Positions 25,170 to 32,880 of a DNA stretch of 35,897 bases are shown here, one piece after another. The stretch is from the NCBI GenBank assembly GCA_020073245.1, contig JAIQFQ010000037.1, positions 1-35,897 of the forward strand, read 5' to 3'. A program made the translations under genes and the position numbers. The DNA comes from Terriglobia bacterium (GTDB lineage Bacteria; Acidobacteriota; Thermoanaerobaculia; Thermoanaerobaculales; Thermoanaerobaculaceae). Every line of letters begins with the position of its first letter. The stretch's first letter is position 1. The notes below the pieces were generated by a model, which worked only from the letters and a program-made list of their open reading frames with translations, did not search any database and was not told the DNA's origin.

Positions 25170-25197
25170 CACACAACGGGGGCTAATATATTGTGTG
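25170..25197. promoter_or_regulatory. Inverted repeat upstream of dnaE, possible operator
   Basis: CACACAA at 25170-25176 and TTGTGTG at 25191-25197 form a 7-base inverted repeat around an AT-rich centre (CTAATATA). It lies 63 bases before the dnaE start in the divergent gap with the thioesterase gene. It could be a regulator site or a promoter; no good -35 partner for TAATAT is found. Confidence 0.3.
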
Positions 25198-25245
25198 TCC
25201 ATTAGTTGGTAGCGTTTCTGCCGAAACACGGGGCATTGGTGCAGG

Positions 25246-25251
25246 TAGAAT
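25246..25251 (+). promoter_or_regulatory. Candidate -10 box for leaderless dnaE start
   Basis: TAGAAT ends 8 bases before the ATG at 25260. GAAACA at 25223-25228 is a poor -35 match at 17-base spacing. No classical Shine-Dalgarno (only AAGG directly before the start). Confidence 0.45.
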
Positions 25252-25259
25252 GACAAGGT

Positions 25260-28200
25260 ATGCCCGAGGGGTTCGTCCACCTGCACCTCCACTCGCACTA
25301 CTCGCTCCTCGATTCCGCGATCAAGCTCGACGAACTGATGCCCCAGGTGGGACAGGCCGGCATGAACGCGGTCGCCCTGACGGACCATGGCAACCTCTTT
25401 GGTGCCTACGAGTTCTACAGCGCGGCCCGGAAAGCCGGGATCACGCCGGTGCTGGGGTGCGAGGTGTACGTGGCCCCCGGCAGCAGGACAGAGCGTTCCG
25501 GCAGCCCGTTTGGGTCGAAGAAGCCGTATCACCATCTCGTGCTCCTCGCGGAAAACCAGCATGGATGGAACAACCTGATGCAACTCGTCACCACGTCCTA
25601 CCTGGACGGTTTCTATCATCGGCCGCGCATCGACAAGGAACTCCTGGCGACCCATTCCAAGGGCCTGATCGGGCTCTCCGCGTGCCTCTCGGGCGAGGTC
25701 TCGACGAAGATCCTCGCCGGGGATGAGAAGGGCGCTGTCCAGGCGGCGCACGAATACCGGGAGATCCTGGGCAAGGAGGGGTTCTTCCTGGAGATCCAAG
25801 AGCACGGCGTCGCCGACGAGAGGGTATCCCGAGAGGGGATGGTCAAGATCTCCGACACCACAGGTATCCCATTGGTCGCCACCAACGACTGTCACTTTCA
25901 TAGGCGCGAAGACGTCGAAGCGCACCGCGTCCTGATCGGGATCGGCCTGAACAAGACGCTGGCTGAACTGAGCCGAGACTACGCGTACAACGACGAGTTT
26001 TACGTGAAGTCGCCGGCCGAGATGTCGCGGTTGTTCGGCGACCGCCCGGAGTCACTCGCCCTCACAAAGGAGATCGCCTCCCGGTGCCGCGTGACCTTCC
26101 CGGAAGGCGAACCCTACCTCCCAAGGTATCCCGTGCCGGCCGGGAAGCTCCCGGAGGACTACCTGGAAGTGCTCGCCCGGCAGGGCCTGGAGCGTCGGCT
26201 GAGCGAAGGCCGGACCCGACGCACCGCCGCGGCGGAGTATCACGCCCGCCTCGAGACGGAACTGGGAATCATTCACAACATGGGGTTCGAGGGCTACTTC
26301 CTGGTGGTCTGGGATTTCATCCGCTACGCGCGGGAGAACGGCATCCCGGTCGGGCCGGGGAGGGGCAGCGCCGCCGGGTCGCTGGTGGCGTACGCGCTAC
26401 AGATCACCGACATCGATCCCCTCGAATACGACCTCCTCTTCGAGCGCTTCCTCAACCCCGACCGGGTTTCCATGCCCGACATCGACATCGACTTCTGCCA
26501 ACGCCGACGGAACGAGGTGATCGACCACGTCCGAGCGGTATACGGGAACGAGAACGTATCGCAGATCGCCACGTTCAACATCCTTCAGGCCAGGTCGTGC
26601 ATCCGGGACGTGGGCCGCGTGATGGGCATGTCGTTCGCCGAGACCGACAGGATTGCCAAGCTCGTGCCCGAGGGGATCGGGGTGACGCTGGAGGGCGCCC
26701 TGAGGGACTCGCCCCGCCTTGCGGAGGCGGCAGCGGGCGAGTCCGACGTGACTCGCCTCATCGAGATCGGGCGCCGGCTCGAGGGGTTGGCGCGTCACTG
26801 CGGAGTGCACGCCGCCGGTGTGGTGATCGCTCCTCGTCCGGTTCGCGAGATCGTGCCGCTCTACCGGACGTCCAAAGACGAGGTCGTCACACAGTTCGAC
26901 AAGGACGTCATAGAGAAGCTCGGCCTCCTCAAGATGGACTTCCTCGGCCTCAAGACGCTCACCGTCATCGATGACTGCGTCAAGAGCATGGCAGCCGCTG
27001 GGGAGCCGCTGCCGGATTTCGAGCGCATGAGCTTCGACGACCCCGACGTCTACGATCTGTTCTGCGCCGGAGACACGGACGGGATCTTCCAGTTCGAGTC
27101 GTCGGGTATGCGCGACCTGCTCCGCACGGTGCAGCCACGCAAGTTCGAGGAGCTTGCCGCGCTCAACGCCCTCTTCCGTCCCGGGCCGATGCAGTGGACC
27201 GCCGAGTACGCAGACCGCAAGCACGGCCGCCAGCCCATCACCTACATTTTCCCCGAGCTCGAGGAGATCCTGGCCGAAACCTACGGGGTCATCGTCTATC
27301 AGGAACAGGTGATGCGGATCGCGGTGAAGATCGCGGGGTTCTCGATGGCCCGCGGCGATACGCTGCGCAAGGCGATGGGGAAGAAGATCAAAGAGCTCAT
27401 TGACGAGCAGGGCGAACACTTCATCGCTGGCGGTGTCGCGAACGGTCACCCGCGGGACAAGGTCGCCGCGCTCTGGCGGCAGATCGTCCCCTTCGCCCAG
27501 TACGGATTCAACAAGTCCCACTCGGTTGCATACGCGTACGTCGCCTATCAGACCGCCTACCTCAAGGCCCATACACCGCTGCACTTCTGGGCAGCGATGT
27601 TGTCTAGCGAGGTCGCCAACACCGACAAGCTGGCCGCCTACGTTGCGCTGCTCACCTCGACGGGGTTCAGGATCCTTGGCCCCGACATCAACGCCTCCGG
27701 ACTCGCATTCACCGTCGAAGGTGGCGCCATCCGGGTGGGCCTCGCCGCGGTGAAGGGGGTCGGGGAGGCGGCCAGCCAGGCGATCGTGGACGCACGGTCC
27801 AAGGCGGGAAGTTTCAAAAGCGCCGCTCACCTGATGAGAACCGTAGGGGAGCGAGCGATCAACCGAAAAGTCATGGAGTGTCTCGTGCGGGCGGGGGCGT
27901 TTGACGCGGTGCACTCCGACCGCGGTGCCCTGCTCGCGGGGCTCGACAAGTTGCTTGACCAGGCGTCCCGGCAGCGCCAGGCGCTCGAAAGCGGCCAGGG
28001 GTTCCTGTTCGCCTTGGACGGAGATGATCAGGAGGCGCTGCCAACCGGACCCGACCCGCTGGCCACGCAGGAAACGCTCAAGGGTGAACGGGATACGCTC
28101 GGCTTCTACCTTTCCGGCCACCCGCTCGACCGCTGGGCTCGAGTGCTCAAGGAACTGCGCGGGACCGCAGTCGGCGAGCTCTCAGCGCTTGCCGCCAGCG

Positions 28201-28721
28201 GCGCCGACAGGGCGGTGGTGGGAGGCTTGATCTCCGGCTTGAAGGTACGCCAGGTCAAGGAAGGGCGTAGCCAGGGCCGACGAATGGCCTCGTTCTCTCT
28301 CGAGGACCAGACCGGCACGGTCCGGGTGGTGGCGTTCCCCGACGCATTCGATCGCTACGAACGAAGTCTCGCCGAAGGGTCGGCCGTGCTCGTAACGGCA
28401 ACAATGCGTGCGGCCGACGCCGAGCATGTCGAGCTTGGGCTCGAGGAGGCGACCGCACTGGAGGGCATTGAGGCGCGCAAGGCGGCTGCGCTGCGGATTG
28501 AACTTGATCTCGAACGCTTTGCCGATCGTGACACCGTCGAGAAGCTTCACGCGCTGATCCTGCGTCACGAGGGCCGGATGCAGCTCCGGCTCCGCCTCGT
28601 CGGACCGACCTGGAGTGCCGAATTCGTTCCCGCGAGGGTTCTCGGCATCAACCCAACCACCCTTGTCCCGGCCCTCGCGGCCGTCCTTGGGCCCAGCCGA
28701 GTGGAGTACGTCTTCGACTGA
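25260..28721 (+). CDS. dnaE: DNA polymerase III alpha subunit (DnaE1 type)
   Basis: The 1153-aa replicative polymerase, full length for the family. The N-terminal PHP domain carries what look like all metal ligands: His9, His11, Asp18, His43, Glu68, His92, Cys142, Asp210 and His212, unlike the E. coli protein where the site has decayed. The polymerase active site has Asp407 and Asp409 in MPDIDIDFCQ and Asp560 in LLKMDFLGLKTL. Finger and beta-clamp regions follow, with an OB-fold near VVGGLISGLKVRQ and a C-terminal tau-binding-type end. An intact PHP domain suggests built-in 3'-5' proofreading, as known for mycobacterial DnaE1. It has a TAGAAT box just upstream and stands alone in its unit. 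Confidence 0.97.
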   Translation: MPEGFVHLHLHSHYSLLDSAIKLDELMPQVGQAGMNAVALTDHGNLFGAYEFYSAARKAGITPVLGCEVYVAPGSRTERSGSPFGSKKPYHHLVLLAENQHGWNNLMQLVTTSYLDGFYHRPRIDKELLATHSKGLIGLSACLSGEVSTKILAGDEKGAVQAAHEYREILGKEGFFLEIQEHGVADERVSREGMVKISDTTGIPLVATNDCHFHRREDVEAHRVLIGIGLNKTLAELSRDYAYNDEFYVKSPAEMSRLFGDRPESLALTKEIASRCRVTFPEGEPYLPRYPVPAGKLPEDYLEVLARQGLERRLSEGRTRRTAAAEYHARLETELGIIHNMGFEGYFLVVWDFIRYARENGIPVGPGRGSAAGSLVAYALQITDIDPLEYDLLFERFLNPDRVSMPDIDIDFCQRRRNEVIDHVRAVYGNENVSQIATFNILQARSCIRDVGRVMGMSFAETDRIAKLVPEGIGVTLEGALRDSPRLAEAAAGESDVTRLIEIGRRLEGLARHCGVHAAGVVIAPRPVREIVPLYRTSKDEVVTQFDKDVIEKLGLLKMDFLGLKTLTVIDDCVKSMAAAGEPLPDFERMSFDDPDVYDLFCAGDTDGIFQFESSGMRDLLRTVQPRKFEELAALNALFRPGPMQWTAEYADRKHGRQPITYIFPELEEILAETYGVIVYQEQVMRIAVKIAGFSMARGDTLRKAMGKKIKELIDEQGEHFIAGGVANGHPRDKVAALWRQIVPFAQYGFNKSHSVAYAYVAYQTAYLKAHTPLHFWAAMLSSEVANTDKLAAYVALLTSTGFRILGPDINASGLAFTVEGGAIRVGLAAVKGVGEAASQAIVDARSKAGSFKSAAHLMRTVGERAINRKVMECLVRAGAFDAVHSDRGALLAGLDKLLDQASRQRQALESGQGFLFALDGDDQEALPTGPDPLATQETLKGERDTLGFYLSGHPLDRWARVLKELRGTAVGELSALAASGADRAVVGGLISGLKVRQVKEGRSQGRRMASFSLEDQTGTVRVVAFPDAFDRYERSLAEGSAVLVTATMRAADAEHVELGLEEATALEGIEARKAAALRIELDLERFADRDTVEKLHALILRHEGRMQLRLRLVGPTWSAEFVPARVLGINPTTLVPALAAVLGPSRVEYVFD

Positions 28722-28724
28722 ACC

Positions 28725-28744
28725 AGGGCGCGGGGGAACGCCCT
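28725..28744 (+). terminator. Weak hairpin after dnaE
   Basis: AGGGCG-CGGGGGAA-CGCCCT, a 6-bp stem with an 8-base loop, begins 3 bases past the dnaE stop. No T-tract follows, so termination here is only a possibility. Confidence 0.3.
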
Positions 28745-28771
28745 CGAGATCGCCGAGGGGCCAACGCGATC

Positions 28772-28800
28772 TTGCGAAGAGCGCCCGGATCGCGTAGGCT
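28772..28800 (+). promoter_or_regulatory. Promoter of rocD
   Basis: TTGCGA at 28772-28777 and TAGGCT at 28795-28800 are 17 bases apart. The transcript would start near 28807 and include GGAGG at 28833-28837 ahead of the ATG at 28844, so this is a conventional leadered gene. Confidence 0.5.
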
Positions 28801-28843
28801 AACAGACTCTTGCGGCAATCCCGCGAGGTCTCGGAGGCAAACC

Positions 28844-30055
28844 ATGAGTACAACCGTAGACGCGAGCGCCGATCTCATTCGGCTCGAGGAGGAATACGGG
28901 GCCCACAACTATCACCCTCTAGACGTCGTGGTCGAGAAGGCTCGTGGTGTCTGGGTCTGGGACGTCGAGGGCAATAAGTACCTTGATTTCCTGGCAGCTT
29001 ATTCGGCCGTCAACCAGGGCCACTGCCACCCCAAGATCGTCGCCGCCCTCAAGGAGCAGGCCGACCGGGTCACCCTGACCTCGCGCGCGTTCCGAAACGA
29101 CCAACTCGGCCCGCTCTGCGCCGAACTCTGCCAGCTCACCGGGTACAAGCGATTCCTCCCGATGAATAGTGGCGCCGAGGCTGTGGAGACGGCGATCAAG
29201 GCAGCCAGAAAGTGGGCTCACACGATCAAGGGCATCCCCGAGGATCGCGGCGAGATCTTGGTCTTCGAGGGTAACTTCCACGGCCGCACGACGACGATCG
29301 TGGGGTTCTCATCGGACGAGCAGTACCGCAAGGGCTTCGGGCCGTTCACCCCTGGCTTCAAGCTCCTGCCATACGGCGACTTCAAGGCGGTCGAGAACGC
29401 CGTGACTCCGGAGACGATCGCGATCCTCATCGAGCCGATCCAGGGCGAGGGCGGCATCTTGATCCCGCCGATGGGTTTCCTTCGCAGGGTGCGCGAACTC
29501 GCGACCGCAAACCGTGTGCTTCTGGCCGTTGACGAGATCCAGTCGGGGCTCGGTCGCACAGGGAAGCTGTTCTGCTTCGAGCATGAAAGGATCCGGCCCG
29601 ACATCGTCATTGTCGGGAAGGCTTTGGGCGGCGGCTGCATGCCGATCTCCGGAATACTGGCTGACGACGAGGTCATGGACGTCTTTCACCCTGGCGACCA
29701 TGGCTCCACGTTTGGCGGTAACCCGCTCGCATGCGCGGTCGCGCGTTCGGCGATAAAGGTGCTGCTCGAAGAGAACCTCGTGGAGAACTCAGCGCGGCTG
29801 GGTGAGTACTTCCTTGGAAGGTTGCAGACGCTTAAATCAAAATATATCAAAGAAATACGAGGCAAGGGCCTATGGATCGGCGTCGAGCTCACGGCCGATG
29901 CGGGCGGTGCCCGGCGCTTCTGTGAGGCGCTCCAGAAGCAGGGCCTCCTGTGCAAGGAGACCCATGTCAACATCATCCGCTTCGCGCCACCGCTGGTCAT
30001 CACACGCCAGGAGATCGACTGGGCCATGGAGCGGATCGCGAAGGTACTGGCCTGA
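28844..30055 (+). CDS. rocD: Ornithine aminotransferase (class III PLP enzyme)
   Basis: A 403-aa PLP enzyme that converts ornithine plus 2-oxoglutarate to glutamate-5-semialdehyde plus glutamate. The N-terminal YGAHNYHPLDVVVEKARGV, then DVEGNKYLDFLAAYSAVNQ and GHCHPKI, is diagnostic of OAT rather than other class III transaminases. MNSGAEAVETAIKAARKW binds the phosphate, VDEIQSGLGRTGK holds the Asp contacting the pyridine N, and Lys259 in IVGKALGGGCMPIS forms the Schiff base. The ATG at 28844 has GGAGG upstream. It is a single-gene unit converging on the lptFG gene. No proline or arginine genes are adjacent. Confidence 0.95.
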   Translation: MSTTVDASADLIRLEEEYGAHNYHPLDVVVEKARGVWVWDVEGNKYLDFLAAYSAVNQGHCHPKIVAALKEQADRVTLTSRAFRNDQLGPLCAELCQLTGYKRFLPMNSGAEAVETAIKAARKWAHTIKGIPEDRGEILVFEGNFHGRTTTIVGFSSDEQYRKGFGPFTPGFKLLPYGDFKAVENAVTPETIAILIEPIQGEGGILIPPMGFLRRVRELATANRVLLAVDEIQSGLGRTGKLFCFEHERIRPDIVIVGKALGGGCMPISGILADDEVMDVFHPGDHGSTFGGNPLACAVARSAIKVLLEENLVENSARLGEYFLGRLQTLKSKYIKEIRGKGLWIGVELTADAGGARRFCEALQKQGLLCKETHVNIIRFAPPLVITRQEIDWAMERIAKVLA

Positions 30056-30195
30056 GAGGCTGGGGAACGGGAACCGGGCTCCGGGGACCGGGTAGGGCAG
30101 CAACCAGGAGTGAGCCTGCGACCTCGTGCGACCGGACCGCAACGGGTTGGCGCGGATGCCGAACGCGTGGTCCCATCTACGAAGATGGCCTGTGG

Positions 30196-30213
30196 GTGTC
30201 GGCATGCCGACAC
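30196..30213. repeat. 18-bp perfect palindrome between convergent genes (parS-like candidate)
   Basis: GTGTCGGCATGCCGACAC is a perfect palindrome in the 226-base convergent gap between rocD and lptFG. Its inner 16 bases recur exactly inside parB at 33267-33282. The rest of the gap contains a short purine-rich repeat near 30065 and the small hairpin CCATCT-ACGA-AGATGG (about 30174-30189), but no gene. Confidence 0.5.
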
Positions 30214-30281
30214 AAACCGATCACCAGGGTATATCGTGCGCCTCTCCTTTGGGCGGACCCCAGTGCCCGGACGCCGGTCTC

Positions 30282-32657
30282 TCAGGTTCTCAGGGTGGTG
30301 TGGCGGTTGAGGGCCAGGAGAGCGAAAACGATGGTCGGGGTCCACGACGCGAGCGCCGGTTGGACCAGCGCAGCCTCGCCCAACCTCGTCACGAACGCCA
30401 TCAGACCGAAGTAAAGCATCCCCAAGATCAGGGCGAGCGCGACCCCTCCGATCGTGCTTCGACTCCGGCCGGGTCTGAACGCGAACGGGAGCGAGAGCCA
30501 CGCGAGCACTACCATGCTGAGAGGGTAGGCGAGCTTCTGATGAAGTTGCACCACCAGCCGATCCACCCGGTAGCCGGCGGCGCGGAGAGTGGCGACGTAG
30601 TCTCTGAGCTCCTGGAACCTCATCTGCTGCGGCCGGCGGAACTCGCGTCCGAAATAGTCCGGCGTGACCGGCAGCGGCAGGTCAACGCGATCCTTGTAGG
30701 AAACGAACTCCGGGTTGGCGTCGGCCATGAACGTTCGCGACCACGCGCCATCGGCCAGCCAGTGGCCACCACGGAAGCTGGCGCGCTTGGCCATGTAGCG
30801 TGAGCGGAGATTGAACCTCGCGTCGAAAACAAAGACTGATGGGCGGATGAGGGTGTCGGTATCCGGATCAAACTCCAGGAAGTTGACGAGGGTCCTGCCG
30901 TCGGGCAGAAACACGAAGGGGCGATCTGTCGCGCGATAGGAACGGGCGACCTGTCTTCCCTTGATTATGTCGTCGAGCACTTGCTTCGACCGTTCCGCTC
31001 GTTGGGTGATGTTGTCATCAAGCAGGAAAAGCCCCAGACCGACGACGAGGCCCAGGACGAGTAGGGGAAGGGCCACACGGCTCAATGAGATGCCTGCGGC
31101 CTTGAACGCGGTCGTCTCGTTGCGGCGCTCCAGGACCGTGGCCGTTGCGAGGAAAGCGATAAGAAACGCGAGGGGGAGCGTGTCATGAACAATCTGAGGA
31201 AGTGAAAGAACGTAGTATGAGGCCACCATCATCAGTGGCACTGCGTTCCTCCGGATATCCTCAAGGTTTTCCGACAGGTTCACGGCGATCCAGAGGGCGC
31301 AGACTGCGACCACAACAAGTGCGAAGAAACTGAGGCATTGGCGAAGCAGGTACCGGTCCATGACCCCGAGCGGGGCCGGGAAGCGGGACCCGTTTGCGTT
31401 GCTCTTTGCGGGCGAAGTCAGGTTCCGCGACATGAGCAGGCTGCGCCCCACTCGATAAAGGACGCGAAAGGGTGCTGCGGCTGCGGTCGCAATGGCGCTC
31501 AGGGCGGGTTGGAGGAGGGGCACACCGTGGCCTCTCCCTTCACCCCTGGCCGCTCGCCGGAAGAGAGCGGCACCTATCGCCAGCAGAATCAGGTTCGGCA
31601 GCCATATCCCCAAGAAAACGGGGACCTTGCCGCCCGTGGCGAGAAGCTCGCCGTTGTTGAGCAGGAAGTAGTAGGCAACGACGAGGACCACCGAAGCCGT
31701 GAGGCCGAACCCCTTGCCGCCGCGCCGGTTGCGGATCCCGAGAGGGAAACCGACGAGGGCGAAAACCACGGCCGCGGCCGGAATTGCGACGCGTTTGTTC
31801 AGTTCAACTTTGGCCTCGCGCGCTTCGTCGCTCGTGACGCCGGTTGTCGCACCGACCCGGCTCAGCAGCTCGCTGGTCGTCGTTTCACGCACGCCCAGCC
31901 GGATGTGCTGACCGAGGTCCGAGGACGGCTGCCGTAGGCGGATCCGTAGCTCGTTGTTGTCGTTCTTGTGGTAAGAATCCGGCTCGTTGGGACGGAGTTG
32001 ATGGGTGGTCGTGTCCTGCAGGTTGAGCCACGCGCTGCCATCCCGTGGATCCACGACAAGGTCACCCGAATCGGCGGTCACGAGGCTCTCCTGGTCGGGG
32101 TCCGTCAGGTCGAAGAGGAGGATGCCGTGCCAGCGTCCGGTGCCCCGGTCGATCTTGTCGACGAACAGGAGTTGATTCGGGAAGTCCTCGGTGAACACAC
32201 GTTGCTCGACGGCCGCGTTGGCTGCCGAGAACGCGACGCTGCGAACCACCTGTGAGAGCTGGGCATTCGCACGCGGCATCACGAAGAGAACCAGCAGCAG
32301 ATCCAGCACGAAGACCACTGCGGCCACTCCCACAAGGGGCCGGGCCACGCGCCGAAGGGGCAGCCCGGCTGCTTGCACGGCAATCAGTTCGGAGTCGGAG
32401 GCCCAGCGAGCCGCCGTCATGAGAACCGCAAAAAGGGTGCCGATAGGAAGGGTGAGCGCGACGATGTTCGGCACGCCGAGCAACAGCAGTTTCACGCCGG
32501 TCATGAAGTGCACGTTGCGTGAGATGAACAGGTCCGCCAGAACGAACATCGCCCTGATCAGGAGAATGAACGTCGTGACGCCAGCCGCCAGGAAGAGGGT
32601 CGGGAGCATCTCTCTCGTGAGGGCTCTGGTCATCACGAAGCGATGGGCATGCCGCAT
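30282..32657 (-). CDS. lptFG: Fused LptF-LptG lipopolysaccharide export permease
   Basis: One 791-aa chain carrying two complete LptF/LptG-family permeases; the families are normally separate proteins of about 350 aa. The N-terminal half (about 1-370) has RALTREMLPTLFLAAG, SDSELIAVQAAGLP, a periplasmic jellyroll segment, and VELNKRVAIPAAAVVFALVG. A 60-residue Ser/Ala/Arg-rich cytosolic linker follows. The C-terminal half (about 433-791) begins GVMDRYLLRQCLSFFALVVV and has RNETTAFKAAGIS and LHQKLAYPLSMVVLAWLSLPFAF. Twelve membrane helices result. With LptB and LptC elsewhere it would extract LPS from the inner membrane. The ATG at 32657 is preferred (TAGTAT box 7 bases upstream); TTG 32693 and ATG 32633 are alternatives. 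Confidence 0.92.
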   Translation of the reverse strand: MRHAHRFVMTRALTREMLPTLFLAAGVTTFILLIRAMFVLADLFISRNVHFMTGVKLLLLGVPNIVALTLPIGTLFAVLMTAARWASDSELIAVQAAGLPLRRVARPLVGVAAVVFVLDLLLVLFVMPRANAQLSQVVRSVAFSAANAAVEQRVFTEDFPNQLLFVDKIDRGTGRWHGILLFDLTDPDQESLVTADSGDLVVDPRDGSAWLNLQDTTTHQLRPNEPDSYHKNDNNELRIRLRQPSSDLGQHIRLGVRETTTSELLSRVGATTGVTSDEAREAKVELNKRVAIPAAAVVFALVGFPLGIRNRRGGKGFGLTASVVLVVAYYFLLNNGELLATGGKVPVFLGIWLPNLILLAIGAALFRRAARGEGRGHGVPLLQPALSAIATAAAAPFRVLYRVGRSLLMSRNLTSPAKSNANGSRFPAPLGVMDRYLLRQCLSFFALVVVAVCALWIAVNLSENLEDIRRNAVPLMMVASYYVLSLPQIVHDTLPLAFLIAFLATATVLERRNETTAFKAAGISLSRVALPLLVLGLVVGLGLFLLDDNITQRAERSKQVLDDIIKGRQVARSYRATDRPFVFLPDGRTLVNFLEFDPDTDTLIRPSVFVFDARFNLRSRYMAKRASFRGGHWLADGAWSRTFMADANPEFVSYKDRVDLPLPVTPDYFGREFRRPQQMRFQELRDYVATLRAAGYRVDRLVVQLHQKLAYPLSMVVLAWLSLPFAFRPGRSRSTIGGVALALILGMLYFGLMAFVTRLGEAALVQPALASWTPTIVFALLALNRHTTLRT

Positions 32658-32664
32658 TCGAAAG

Positions 32665-32670
32665 ATACTA
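32665..32670 (-). promoter_or_regulatory. Candidate -10 box for leaderless lptFG start
   Basis: TAGTAT on the minus strand ends 7 bases before the ATG at 32657; no Shine-Dalgarno. Confidence 0.4.
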
Positions 32671-32728
32671 CGGGAGAGAGCCGGGTTTTCCAACCCCAGG
32701 CGGATCTCGATGGCGAATTTTCAACATG

Positions 32729-32812
32729 GGTTTCCACAGTCGGGACGAATTCCACATTCCTGCTCGCGGTTTGAAGGTCCGATAAGATATATTATGTTAA
32801 ATACCATCTCAA
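32729..32812 (-). promoter_or_regulatory. AT-rich island between parB and lptFG: upstream promoter, possible DnaA-box-like sites
   Basis: On the minus strand TTGAGA (32807-32812) and TATCTT (32784-32789) are 17 bases apart and could drive lptFG with a leader of about 120 bases, a second option to the leaderless start. The stretch 32781-32803 (GATAAGATATATTATG and on) is strikingly AT-rich for this genome. At about 32730-32755 there are GTTTCCACA and AATTCCACA, which share the TCCACA core of the DnaA box but miss two or three bases. The 223-base gap holds no gene. Confidence 0.35.
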
Positions 32813-32880
32813 CCCACCTGCCGAACCGACCACACACACCCTAATCTGCACCCTACCAACCACCACATGGGTTGCAGGCC

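Noticed and set aside
25156..25189. TTGAGG and TAATAT as a dnaE promoter
   Set aside because: Spacing is 22 bases, too long; the TAGAAT box near the start is a better candidate.
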